The notes under the pieces were generated by a model. It ran no database searches and was not told where the DNA came from. It saw only the letters and a program-made list of their open reading frames with translations. A stretch of 64,000 bases of DNA from Tetrapyrgos nigripes (taxonomy: Eukaryota; Basidiomycota; Agaricomycetes; Agaricales; Campanellaceae), in assembly GCA_013368315.1 (NCBI GenBank), contig JAACJM010000018.1, positions 806,001 to 870,000 of the forward strand, written 5' to 3'. Both the position numbers and the translations under genes were made by a program. Of this stretch, positions 34,561 through 46,399 are shown piece after piece (position 1 is the first letter of the stretch; each line of letters begins with the position of its first letter).

Positions 34561-36060
34561 GGCTTGCTGAAGCATGATAAGATGACTCGGATAATCTTCT
34601 GAAAAGAACGTCACTGACATCAATACTTGTAAAAGAGGTCGAGTTTTGAACACAATTTTTTGCCTGTACATTAAGCCCCAAAGTGACCCAGACTCTTGCA
34701 AAAGAGACACCTAAAACGCGTCTACTTATAACACATTCGCTGTCTGCTACTTAGAAGGATAACAGCACCTTGATCGCATACAGGTAGGTCATTTATTCAT
34801 CGGACTGTTATCTACTTCAAATTTTGTCGTTTATCATTATACCCTTTCAGACGATGGTTTGAGAATGAGGGGAATGAAGCAACTCGATCCACAGAAGATG
34901 AGCTACAGCCTACGTTTCAACGTGGTAGCTGAAGATTTCTGGGTAGGGGGACACCTACTTTGTATCAAGCAGCTAGTGGACCACTTGTGAGATCGGGGTG
35001 CAGACTGACGTTGTAGTTCTTTTTGCTGAGATGAGATTGGTCGTGAAACATGATCAAGAACATTAACGCATATCTTTGCATGATAATGAGAGCTTGATTC
35101 GCTTCAAAGTGTGAAAATAAGTACGCCGTAAAAATGTATACTATGGCCAAGTTATGATGTCCGAACTCCCAGTCATCCTTCCTCTTCCACCTCTTTCCTT
35201 CGTTCTTTCAGCTATGCATGGTCTTCCAGCAGCTTCTTTTTTGCCCACCGACCCAAACTTGGGTTTGTCGACGTCTTCACCTATTCGCTCATTTCACCTG
35301 ACAACACGAATACAAGTGGAACGGCAAGTCGCAGGTCTACAAGGATCCCCACCAGTAACTAGTGTCTCTTCAGCTACTTTGACAAACGTCAATCTTCTAT
35401 CTGCCTACGCGCAACGTATCAAAACCAAAAACCCCTTCCGAAAGCCTCGTGATACGTTGAGAACCCCGGAGTGAACGTTTTACATTGAAGAGTACGCAAT
35501 GTGCAGAGTAGGTGTGTTGACTTACCTCTTCTGCATCAGTTTTCCCCCTTCTCAGTTGTTTCCTACTCCTCGTCTTTTCGTTAACGAGAAACTGTGCTAA
35601 GTTTAACACCGTTAGCGTAGTGTCTTCCTGTATGCCCCTTCACCTGATAACTAAGGTCTAGAAGCGTTGAAATTGGGCTGAGACGGTTGTTTCCAAAGCG
35701 GTTGATGGAGGTGTCATTGAGCTGCCTTGGGTACGTGCTTTCTATCTTTTCTTTTCCGTTGTCGTTCTTGTTCATTCTCACATTCATATATCTTCTCGCA
35801 ACATTTGTTTCCTAGCACTACGCCTACTACATTGTTTCCCCGTCTCTCCTGATCCCTCCAGACTCCTGCTTAATCTCGTCCGCCGTTCCTTTACCCACCG
35901 TCCTCTCCAGTGCCCCATCTCTTCTATCCGTCTTATTCTCTATCCCAACACTAATCTCCCTTTTCACGCAGGAAAACTCATACTCCCTCCCCCGTGAATC
36001 CACAACTCCGCCCGTTCCCCGTTCCTTCATGGCTTATTGTACACCCAGTACTAGTCCTCA
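34561..36060. other. Spacer and left edge of unit 2
   Basis: No gene is supported. Around 35640-35740 a frame ending at a GTACGT donor may be a very diverged UspA-like exon; it is too weak to annotate. The rest is pyrimidine-rich sequence with fortuitous frames. Confidence 0.4.
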
Positions 36061-36359
36061 ATCCATGACTCAATATCTTCAAATCAAATTCAGATCCGCG
36101 TGAACTAACCAGCCAACCTGGAAAAAGCTGGAAGAAAACTGAGCATCATGTTAGAGGGGGTTGGTTGGGAAATACGTCGCAAGGAAGGGTAATGGGGAAT
36201 ATAACTGATGCGAGAGGTGTGAGAGGAGGAAGAGGTTTATTGTTGAGTGTTTTTCTACGTTTTGGCTTCTGGCGAGGTTTTCACTTGGAGTTGGTAATAC
36301 CTTTTTCATGACAGCTTAACGTCTTTTTCCCGTTTGCTTCCTCTCCTTCTTCTCTCGTA

Positions 36360-37260
36360 TATTTTTTCTTTAGGGCCTTTCATGCGCATATACTAACCCT
36401 ACCCCCCTACTCCCTGTTCCCCAATCCCCTTACCCCTCCCCTCCACTTTCTCGTGATACACCAGACCCAATCCAAGTCAGTCAGGATCATTATTATGCAC
36501 CCGAGGCCGCAAACAATGACATAGCAACTCAGTCAGATAGGACAAATAGAAAAAGGTGCGAAGGGGAGGGATGCAGAACGATGGAAAGCAATTAGAATGG
36601 GGGTGTGAGTGGGAGTATGATGGTGAGGTGTCGTTTGCCTGATTTCGCTGTGAGTGTCGTTTTAATTCTCTTGTTTTTGAAACGGAGTGAAGATTTGGTG
36701 GGAGGGGGAGAAGCAAAAGGATAGAGAGAGGGGGGTGGAACGAAGGGAGGTTGGGGAAAGAGGCCGCGTGTCATTGTTTGTGTCGTTGTGGTCAAAGCCC
36801 AGACTTCTGGCATATATAGACGTACAATGACATAGATCTTCTGTTTCTGGGTCAAAATAAGTAATCCAGTCAATTATGACTGAAATGGTGAGTCTGTTAC
36901 ACCAAATTACTACTTACCCAGGTACTACGCTGAGGAGGCGGAGGGACACAGGAATAAACCGTGTGGCTGTGCACACGCGAAAACGACAGAAGAGTCGAGC
37001 TCATCGTTGCAGACGGCGCCGACGACAAAATACGCAAGCAACAGTCTTCAGAGTTGAGATGGTGGTTTGAAGAGTCTCAAAGAACCAGTTTACGAAAAAT
37101 CAGCACTGTAGGCCGAGAACTGTGCTGGATGCAGCAGTTTGAGTTTGGATGACGATGGAATGCAGCTTTCTTCTTGACAATGATCACGACGACTGGCGAC
37201 CTGCAACTCTGGACTCTCTTCCAACGGACTCTCATTCTGCTATCTCTGTGTTTCTGCTTC
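36360..37260. repeat. Unit-2 copy of the left-arm repeat
   Basis: 36360-36560 parallels 52510-52680 (GCATATACTAACCC..., then CGTGATACACCAGAC, and ATGACATAGCAACTC). 36918-37250 parallels 53233-53530, with shared words GAGTCGAGCTC, GTTGCAGACGGCG, CCAGTTTACGAAAAATCA and TTGAGTTTGGATGAC. No coding region is shared between the copies. Confidence 0.75.
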
Positions 37261-38660
37261 ACCGACACCTCAGAAGATCTCATCCCATATCCCAGCTTCT
37301 ATGCTGGGTCTGATTCCAATTCTGAAGACTGATCACGATCATTCGTCAAGGCACAGCGGTGGGGATGGAGTAGACTGAATGGGACGTGGAATGTTGACGT
37401 TGAGGGGTAGGAGAGAGAGATGTGTGTGGATGTAAAGGGAAGTCCGGCGTTCTGTCGTTAAAGTGAGTCTTTTCAATCCTCGCATTTTGTTTCTTCTTTT
37501 CTTCTTCCCTTCGACCTTGCCTGCAGTCTCTTAGACTTTTCTATAGATCTGTTCCTCTCCCTCCTTCTGTTTTCTTCCTTTTTGTTGTCACTTTCTTCAT
37601 CATGTGTCCAGGTCTATCTCACTCCTCCCGCTCCTCATGTTCTTCTATCCTACTTCTACATGCCCTTATCACTCTATGTTGCTGACGACCTCTACCCTCT
37701 ACTCAATCTGCTCTATAGACCTTGCTGGCACACTGGCAACTGCTATTCTGGAAGGTCAACGAATACACGACTCGGAGTCAGTTGAAGACTTTAGAATGGT
37801 GACGTACTGACTGTTTGGGTTCAGTGTTGAGGGTTAGGTGTGTCTCAGAAGGAAGTGGGCGTAGCAACGAGTGGGGGGAGGGAGGGAGAATGGATGGCTT
37901 TCGGTTTCTTTGCCCTTGGAGCTACAGTGGGTTCTTTTTTACTTTCGTCCTTGCCGAGTCGACGCCTTCGCGTTTGTCGACCTTATCATGGACTCCGGTC
38001 ATCCTTCCGACTTTGCCCCCTCTTTCTTTGATGCCTCTACACTCTGGCCTCTACGCCTTCCACCTACCGCCCTCGCCGTCATCTGAATTATTTCAACTGA
38101 TCATGCAATTTCTCTTTGTATAGGACGCACTCAAACCTCAGCGTATCATCTAGTTTTGTTCGGTCCGGTCGACATAACTCCCGAAAGCATCAACGTGCAA
38201 TGTAATAGACCTGGGCAGAATACACTATTGTCCATATGCCTTCCTTATCGTCAAGGATAGCTCAGTTGCGGTTATCAGGGTTGATTGAAAGCGGAAAAGA
38301 GTAAAGCTGTGGGCTAGGATGCGTTTTGACACGACGATGTGTGAGCATGTAGATGACGTTAATTGATATTCTGTCTTGAAAACTTGAAAACTCGAAACAT
38401 TGAGATTTTTATATCTCCTCGCAACTTTGAGGAAAGGAGAACGAGTTGACTGGGACAGGTAGACTCGCAGATGTGATAAATATACGCATATGCTTAGATG
38501 TTAACACATCGGTAGTGATAGAGCATACATGTATAACGTCCCGCGCCTTACACTCTTCCCCCGCCCCCAAAAAGTCCCCCTTGAGACCCTCAGACCTCTT
38601 CTCCGCCTCTCCATCATTTTCTTGACTTTTCGACGTTTTGAATTTTGACTTTGCAAGTTT
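37261..38660. other. Non-coding spacer in unit 2
   Basis: Open frames here are short and C/T- or G-rich, with no recognisable domain. I see no gene, RNA or repeat boundary that can be supported. Confidence 0.45.
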
Positions 38661-39060
38661 TTCAAGTCGTGTTTGGAGGCAGATCTTGATTGTATATACG
38701 CCATGAGAGAACGACAGGAATCACGAACGAGATGATGGCCTTTTCTGGGGGCAGAGAGGTATCAGTGCTGGTGAAGATACGGGCAATGGATAAGACATAG
38801 AGGAAATAAAGGCAGAGATCAGAGAGAAATGAGGAATAGTAGAAAAGGCGAGTAGGTGGGAGGAGGCAGATGAAAGCGGGGGAAATGACGAAAGACAACG
38901 AAAGAGAAAGACTAAAAAGATAGGAAAGTCCACGCACCCATCACAACCTCCTCGACTCCTCTAAAAGCAACCAGCTCATCACCATCTTGGACGAAAGACC
39001 CCAACGCCCAATCCAGGTCAAGAAGTGCATAGAAAGACTCAAGAAAGACTCTGCAACAAT
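38660..39060 (-). pseudogene. UspA-domain gene relic (unit 2, minus copy)
   Basis: The exon at about 38938-39040 reads LDWALGSFVQDGDELVAFRG, ending at a GTGCGT donor. The following exon at about 38660-38750 reads GHHLVRDSCRSLMAYIQSRS. These match the N-terminal half of a fungal UspA domain and are the best preserved of the minus copies. The expected EYIPGKVTDTF continuation is missing, so the gene is truncated. Confidence 0.6.
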
Positions 39061-39943
39061 GGCATTAGTATTGGTTGTGAAAAGACAAGCAAAAGTAGTA
39101 ATGAAAGAGAACGAAACGAGACGAAAAACAACACACCTGATATTACTATTCTTCGCATATCCATCACTTGTACTCCCAACGTGAAATAAAACACGCTTTT
39201 TGCGGAATTTTCAAACAGCGTATACCCTGGGACCAGAGTTTGCGCATGCGTTGGTGTTGGCGCATGGCTGTGGGCATAGTTGGAGGCGTGGACTGAAAGA
39301 GGGTTGGCGGTAGTCGTCGAAGGAGTGGTTAATGCAGCAGAGGTGACACTTGTTGCCTCGGAGGTCCTTAGAAGGCTCTCATTACCAGCTGTGAGTTGGC
39401 GGGCGGATTGAGAGAATAACCTGCAACCCAGAATGACGCGTACCTTTCGGTTTCCGGTCCGAATCTAGACTGACTACACAGCCACATCAAGCCTTTCTGT
39501 CGTTCGCCCACCAAAGACACGACAAGAACCACTCCACTCAGCCATGAAACGTCCTTTGCATTCACCTCTTTCTTCTCATTTTGTGTGCGTTCAGGTCTCC
39601 CAGGGGTTTCCGCTTCACCTCCCAGCTCAAACTCAATATTCGCTCAATGACAACACGGATACTTATTCGAATACACATGAAAACGTTCTCGTTCCCCTCT
39701 TGTTGCCCATTACCTCTTCCTCGTCTTTTCTCCCAGCCTTTCAATATTTCACCTCCCGCTCTTCCCCTCAAATGGCAACCAAGACAATACTAACACCATC
39801 CCTGACAGTCTTCTTCTTCACGGAACCACTCTACATATTAGAATTGTGCGTCAGAGTCTCCTATGCAAAACTGTGACGGATGGTTCATATTTAGTAGTAT
39901 GGAGGAGGATGTTTCAGGTACGCGGCATTCCTCTTCTTTGTTT
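39061..39943 (-). pseudogene. N-terminal relic of the UspA-like gene (unit 2)
   Basis: On the minus strand, low-complexity Thr/Ser-rich frames lead to PGYTLFENSA near 39220. Further upstream at about 39590 a frame reads WEVKRKPLGDLNAH. The same pieces occur in unit 3 (54330-54960). In fungal UspA proteins a disordered N terminus with a PxVSFxTF-type motif precedes the domain, so these are probably its remains. No continuous frame survives. Confidence 0.4.
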
Positions 39944-41365
39944 TTCCTCCTCATAATCTTGTTCTTTATGGTACTCTGACCCTGTCATTCTAGTATCCTC
40001 ATTCCTTTTTGGTACCATTTCCCTCCTTCCCCTCCTTCCCCTCCTCCACTATATTACCATCTATTCTCGTCCATAAACTCATACTCTCCCCCTTTCTCTA
40101 CCTATCACTGATCCCCTCCCATACAGAAAAATCTAGACCCCCCACCCCCCCCCTCAACTCTGCCTCTCTCTAATCTCTCAAAGTGCACTGCATACATATT
40201 GTATTATTAGATGAGTAGGGTTGGAGTATGCTCTGAGGAAGGGTCAGGGAAGGGTGATATATGCAGGAGAAGGTGGTTGCTTTGTATCGGTGAGTGGGCA
40301 TTTTTCCTGAAAGTTTTGTGGGTGTTTTGGAATTTTGGAATTTGGGTTTTTCTGATTTGATTTTCACTTTCTTTTCTATTCCTCCCTTTTATCATTTCTT
40401 TCTTTCTCACTTGGCATGTCAGAGTCATTGTCTCGTGTTCTTATTTTTGTTCTCTCAGCTTTACTTTGTCTATGTGTATGCATACATATGCTAACCCCCT
40501 TCCCCCCTTCCCCCCTTCCCTTTCTACCCCTCCCCCACCACTTTCTCGTGATACATGAGACTCAACCCATGTCATCCATGATCATAGGCACCCGAAGCCG
40601 CAAAAAATTACATGGCAGCTGGTATGAATAGACAATTATGGCAAATAAGAAAAGGTGCCACTGAGGCAGAGCAGTGGCGTTGGGGAGTGTGCATCAGAAC
40701 TGTTTGGGGTATTCTTTGCCAGGTTTGGCTGGCAGTGGTGTAGTAAATTTCTTGGTTATTAAATGTTGTGAGGGCAAGGGGATGAAAGGAAATGTTGGGG
40801 GGAGGGGAGGTAGAATAATTGGTGGTGGTGGTGGTGGGGGGGGGCGAACAATTGGGGGGAGAGATAGAACAATTGGGGGGAGAGATAGAACAATTGGGGG
40901 GAGAGATAGAACAATTGGGGGGAGAGATAGAACAATTGGGGGAGGAGGGTACAACAATGGAGGTAGGGGAGTACAATAATGTGAGGGGGGAAGGGTGGGT
41001 GTTGGGGTGTATGGGGGGAGGGGGTGGGACAAAGAATGAGGTCTGCACTGCATCACCCATGACATTTTTCCTTCCTTTTGCCTTTGTTGTTGTTTTCATT
41101 TGTTTTCATTGGCTTCGTTGTTTTTCGTTTCTGTATTTTATTCATTGGTAATCTCTCTCCCCCCTTCTCATTTATCTCTAATGTTCACACTTTCATATTC
41201 ATGTATAGGCTCCAATAAATATTTGCCACCAAGAACAGAAAGTCAAGAAAACAATTGAGAATGGAGGACAGATCTCAGAGGGGAGCAGGCATTCTGCCTC
41301 TGATTCCTAGTGAGGCGCAGATGGGAGGAAGTTGAAATAGAGGGGGTTTGGGTGAGTGATATCAT
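39944..41365. repeat. Shared ~1.4 kb block, copy B
   Basis: Similar throughout to 12430-13807 and 55247-56604. After the block, B and C stay similar through 41671/56984, up to the 3' ends of NLR2 and NLR3, confirming that block plus NLR belong to one duplicated unit. Confidence 0.8.
40846..40940. repeat. 21-bp minisatellite with G-runs
   Basis: Four to five head-to-tail copies of a 21-bp unit (AACAATTGGGGGGAGAGATAG). Copies A and C have only one or two degenerate units, so the array expanded in copy B. The runs of six G could form quadruplex structures. Confidence 0.85.
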
Positions 41366-41671
41366 ACACTTATGTAGGACTGTACTTTCATCAATACTAA
41401 TTCTAATATAATACATACCATGGCATCTTTCAAACAATACCAACTATATGCATTCTGAGCTCAGCAATGCAAAATAACAATGGTTTGTGAGAAGAAAGTT
41501 ACTTAAAAATTGGACATGACCACCTTATCTCAACAATTCTTGATGAAAAAAAGATATAACTTCACATAGCAAGAAAATTACTTACCTAGTATCTTAAACA
41601 AAGTACGAAAATAGATTCAAAATATAAACTGAGCTGATTTATTGCAGTAGGTAGTCACGAATTTGAAATCA

Positions 41672-44600
41672 TTACATTTTACAGAGCTTGTCAGATTCAT
41701 TCCTTATCACGATAACACTTAGCCTCCTTGTATGTCCCAACAAAGGCTGTCCAATGACATTTCCATTGCTTGTGTCCCAGATCCTTACTATTCCATCATA
41801 TGAGCCAGACACAATTCTGGTTCCATCAGGTGAAAATGCAACTGAATAGACCTCATCTGTATGTCCTAGCAAAGGCTGTCCAATGGCATTTCCAGTGCTT
41901 GTATCCCAGATCCTTATTGTCCTATCATCTGAGCCAGAAACAATCCTAGCGCCATCAGGAGAAAATGCTACACAGTAAACTCCTCCTTGATGACCCTGTC
42001 CTGGCTCATGAATGACAGACTGAACACTTGAATCCCAGATCCTCACTGTCTGATCATCTGAGCCAGAAATGATTTTGGATCCATCAGGAGAGAATACCAC
42101 TGAACTGAACTGATCCTGGTGTCCTTGATAAGGCTGGCCAATAGCTGCTCCAGTGTTTGCATCCCAGATCCTAACTGTCAGATCATCTGATCCAGACACA
42201 ATTCTGGTCCCATCAGGAGAGAAATTTAATGCATAGCCTCCATCTTTGATTTGCCAACATACATCTCCATTGTTTGCATCCCATATTGTCACATCATCTG
42301 AGGCAGCAGCAATTCTAGCTCCATCAGGAGAAAATGATACTGACCAAATTATGCCATTCAGTTGGAATGGCTTTCCAATGGTGTCTCCAGTCAAGATGTC
42401 CCAAATCCTCACTGTTTTGTCATCTGAGCCAGACGCAAGCCTAGTCCCATTAGGAGAAAATGTTACTGTGTTAATGGTATCTTCATGTCCCTGAAAAGGT
42501 TGCCCAATTGCCTCTCCAGAAATTGCACTCCAAATTCTTACAGTCTTATCATGTGAGCCAGAGGCAATTCTAGTTCCATCAAATGAAACTGCCACTGAGC
42601 TGATGAAGTTTGTATGCCCTCGAAGAGGCTGGCAAACAATATTTCTGTTATTAGCATCCCAGATTCTGATTGTTTTATCATCTGAGCCAGATACCATTCT
42701 TGTACTGTCAGGATAAAAGGACACTGATCTGACCCAGTCTTGGTGTCCAAAAAAAGGCTCTCCAATTTGCTCCCCATTATTTATATTCCACATGATGATC
42801 TCCTGATTTCCCAGCCCAGTAACAACTCTTTCTCCGTCTGGAGAAATGCTCATGCAGAAAACTACTGAAGGTGTCTGCCAATAACCAATGGAAGGATTTG
42901 ATAGCAGTGTGCTTGATACTTTGACTACTTTGTCCAGCCTTTGGCTTAGAGCTGGATAAAATGGCATGATGCTAAGATACATATGTGGGGTCATATTTTT
43001 TACACTGCTTAAGCCAAACACATTTGCCATGTCCTTCATTTCTTGTACAGCTTCCTGGCTTGTAGAGCTAATTAACTTGTTGGCCTGACACATCTGTTTG
43101 TTATATACAAAAACGCTTTCAGTTAGATATTATATGACGTACAACTAATTTTGACATACCTTTGAAATTGATTGAAGATTATTGATACATTCTGGAAGCT
43201 TCTTCAACAGGTTCATTGCCTCAATCCAGAAAAGAATTTTGAGCTTGAAAAATGTCTCCATTTTTTCTACCAGGCTTGTATCCAACTCTGTTCCTGCAAC
43301 ATGATATGCCCAATAGATACATGAATATTGAGTTGCTCCACTTAAACTTTGGGCTATCTTGGTTTTAATATCTGGCACATCATCATATCACTCAAAAATG
43401 AGGAAGGCAGGTTGCAGATGTTAAATTTAAGTTGACACTGCATTAAACTAAGACACTGTTTTGCAAGGAGCCTGTGATGACTGATTGAAATGCATTACAG
43501 ATTCTTTGCCCTTGTCTCTGAAGTCATGTAGTCTGCAAATAAGGCATGGAAGGTATAGATCCCTTGATCATCCTCATTGATATACAAAACAGACTGTAGT
43601 TCTGTTACTGTAGCTTGAACACTTCCCAAGTCAAGCTTTAGCAGTTCTGAGATAATTTGGCATGAAACAGGTGTAGCAGTTGTGATCACAGTGTAGATAA
43701 CATTCAAGCTCTGCTTCTGCTCTAGATGGGATAACTTTGACAATGAAAGCACTTCCTCAAGTATTTGACCATAAAGGACATCCAGAACTTGAGTCTCCAC
43801 TTTGTCTGGTGTGCGCTTCAAGTCAAGAATGTTGGCCAATCGAACTTGAGCTCTTAGTCCACTTCCAGTGATATATTTGATAATAGTAGCTGCATAGATG
43901 AACAATACACCCGACTGTTCCAAAAGTCTTTCCATCTTGTCTTTGGAGATAGACATTTGACTAAGGCTCTGCTGAAGAAAAATAGATATATCGTCTCTAA
44001 CAACACTTTTCTGTATATTGTGCAAATAAAAATGTTGCAAGGTCTGCTTTTCCTGCTGCATCATATCAAAGTCAAAATGCACTTTGATATGCTCTGGGCG
44101 GCTCGTCAGAAAGAACTTCAGGCCTGGGATGTTCTCATCTCTAATGGCTGGAATGAGATGTTTCAACACCCAAGAAATGTTTTCGCATTCATCCAAAGCA
44201 TCAATTACTACTACTAGACTGTGAGATGAGGGAGCTCCTGTCCACAGATTTGTAAGAACTTTTTTCAGTTGACTGTCTGGTTCTTTGAGAGCAATATTTG
44301 GCTCTAGATTGAGTATTTTTCTGATTGCTTGTGCATAATCTCTGGAATATTGAGCTAATTGATATGCAACTGTTGGAATGACCCTGTGATAATCTTTGCA
44401 CTCCCCAATCTGACAAGAGCAGAAAAATGCTCCTGCTAACAATCCTCTTTCCTCCAGCTGAAGACATACAGATTTCGCAATGGTACTTTTTCCAGTTCCT
44501 GCCATCCCACACATCCAGTAGCCTGCTGGAGCATCAGGTGAAGTATTCTCTGCCCAGCTTATGATACTTTGCAATATATCCATTCGAGTGCCCTCAATAC

Positions 44601-44687
44601 AAACATTTCTTGCACCAACATCATGAAATGCCTTTTTGGCTGGATTTAACCTGTCAAAAACTTCCAATAGTTCTGGCTCAGATTCAT
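41672..44687 (-). pseudogene. NLR2: NACHT-WD40 pseudogene
   Basis: Homologous to NLR3 from its third exon on. NACHT is present, with Walker A GMAGTGKST and Walker B VVVIDALDE at 43495-44667. It is followed by TAA at the Tyr codon after RAKNL, then a 2-bp insertion near 43386 that shifts frame. The intron 43094-43159 is conserved. The second open frame has nine WD40 repeats, then an abrupt join (LLGHT to RRLSVIV) near 41727, where about 1.2 kb present in NLR3 (repeats 10-14 and most of the tail) is deleted. The 5' exons are also missing: sequence upstream of 44687 jumps into the CACGTG array. It is not expected to make a full receptor; truncated NACHT or WD40 products are possible. Confidence 0.85.
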
Positions 44688-44714
44688 CTATTTGACAGAG
44701 CAGGTAAGCAATAC

Positions 44715-44950
44715 ACCTACCTGGCGAAAGCGCAAGAATAAGACCGAAGAAAGTGTCGACTGCACGTGAAGTTGCTTTGATTGGTCTGCGCGAGATGAAA
44801 ACTTTTGCCTCGTGTCACGAAAGAATAAGGTTTGATACCTACCTGGCGAAAGCGCAAGAAGAAGACCGAAGAAAAGTGTCGAGTTCACGTGAGGTTGCTT
44901 TGATGTGTCTGCGCGAGATGGAAACTTTTGCCTTGTGTCATGGTAACTGA
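44715..44950 (-). promoter_or_regulatory. Two-copy CACGTG array upstream of NLR2
   Basis: Two ~120-bp direct repeats (CTACCTGGCGAAAGCGCAAG, AAAGTGTCGA, then CACGTGA). CACGTG is at 44763-44768 and 44886-44891. It is nearly identical to the modules before NLR3 at 61860-62090. Confidence 0.6.
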
Positions 44951-45826
44951 AGGATAGCATCCACAACATTTGACTTGAGGAACTGAAGAATGAGAGCTTC
45001 AGAAGACCCCACGAAAAGTTCCAGGGGAAACATCTAGACACCTAGCGGATTGGAGGATACGGCGATTATCCGCCGAGAGAGACCTGGATCTATGAAGCAG
45101 CTCATCTCACAACTTATTAGGGTGCAATAAAGTTTCGTCAGCTAGCTTGGATGGAATGCGCTCAATTTTGGCTCAGCATGGGCCGCGACGAGGGGTCTAG
45201 AAGTGACGGGCTTCATTCTGGATATGACTGCATTTACGCTGCTCTAATCGCTTCTAAAATGCTTCATCCAGTATAACCTCGATATAGTTACAATCCAACT
45301 AATAAAGGCAAAGGCTCTCTTCGAAGAACGACGTCAGTCATCAAAATTAGAGTGTGAGGGTGTGTCAGGTTATATATGCACTTGTTCGTCCGACGGTCTA
45401 GCTGAAATTTGAGTAGATTGGTCAGAGTTGTGGTTATATGAAAGGCCTATGCAGAAAGTGAAAGAGTTTTAGGGAGGATATATAACGAAAATCAGCGAGT
45501 ACGAAGCGAGAACGCACCTTCCTGGCTGCTGAGACCGTTTGCAGCTCAATCTCCGCATAAAGCATTGCAAATGGAGTCGCTCGGACAGGGCACAATGACG
45601 CGCTCTACCATTCAGATGTGTTTCAGCACAACTTGGTAGTTCGTGTATCATCATAGGGAGAGAACTGAAATCTGGTCTGGTGGAGCCCTTGTGAGCAGGA
45701 AATGGACATGGCTCTTGAGACGGTCGTGGTTGTACAAGTAGAAGAGAAACAAGCGGAAATTTCTGTTCAGCGCTCTACGTGATCCATCCTTTTCCTTGGC
45801 CTTCGTGAATGCCTACTCAGATACAC
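44951..45826. repeat. Distal spacer of unit 2, matching 62094-62957
   Basis: Closely similar to 62094-62957, including AGCTTCAGAAGACCC, ACACCTAGCGGAT, CGCTCTACGTGATCC and the end GGATACAC-like. No coding frame is conserved between the two. It ends at 45826, where the CCGGG-type inverted-repeat element begins. Confidence 0.8.
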
Positions 45827-46399
45827 CCGGGTATCAGAAATCTGCGGGTACCCCATGCGGGTACCCATTACCCTTTGCTTATCATGTAGAATCTTAGTTG
45901 ATTAAGCCTTCTAATTGCTCTTTTTATTGTGTAGATAGTCCTTTCAAAATGCAGAGTCTGTTGTGTAGCAATTTCACAAAGAACAGCATACATACTACTG
46001 TCCTGGCATGAATGAAAGCTCAGTCTCTCTGACCAAAAAAAAATCCAGAAGAAATCCGAAAAAAAAATAAATAGAAAATGTCAAATCTGGCCTTAGATTT
46101 TTTGGCTGTGATTTGTGACTGAACTGCCTTTCATGCTGGTACACTAACCTGCCTGCTAAAGTAGCATCAACAGCAGGCCGTATGATGCTTTTACCAAGCC
46201 ATTTCTACAAAAAGAATATTCTATGCAACTAAGGCTATGTAACGTTGGATACTCATACTTACAAGCAGTCCCATTTGCAGAGAAGGGCAAAAGTAAGTGC
46301 AGAGTGGGTCAGAAAGTGTCAATGATAGGTGATGCTGAGTCTTGCATATACCACGTAAATCCCATCATTTTTGTATGAATGATTTTACCTCAATACCGA

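Noticed and set aside
40694..41099. Proline/serine-rich repeat proteins (PPIVLSLPPIVLSL and similar) over the G-tract region
   Set aside because: Produced by the minisatellite in several frames; not conserved in copies A and C.
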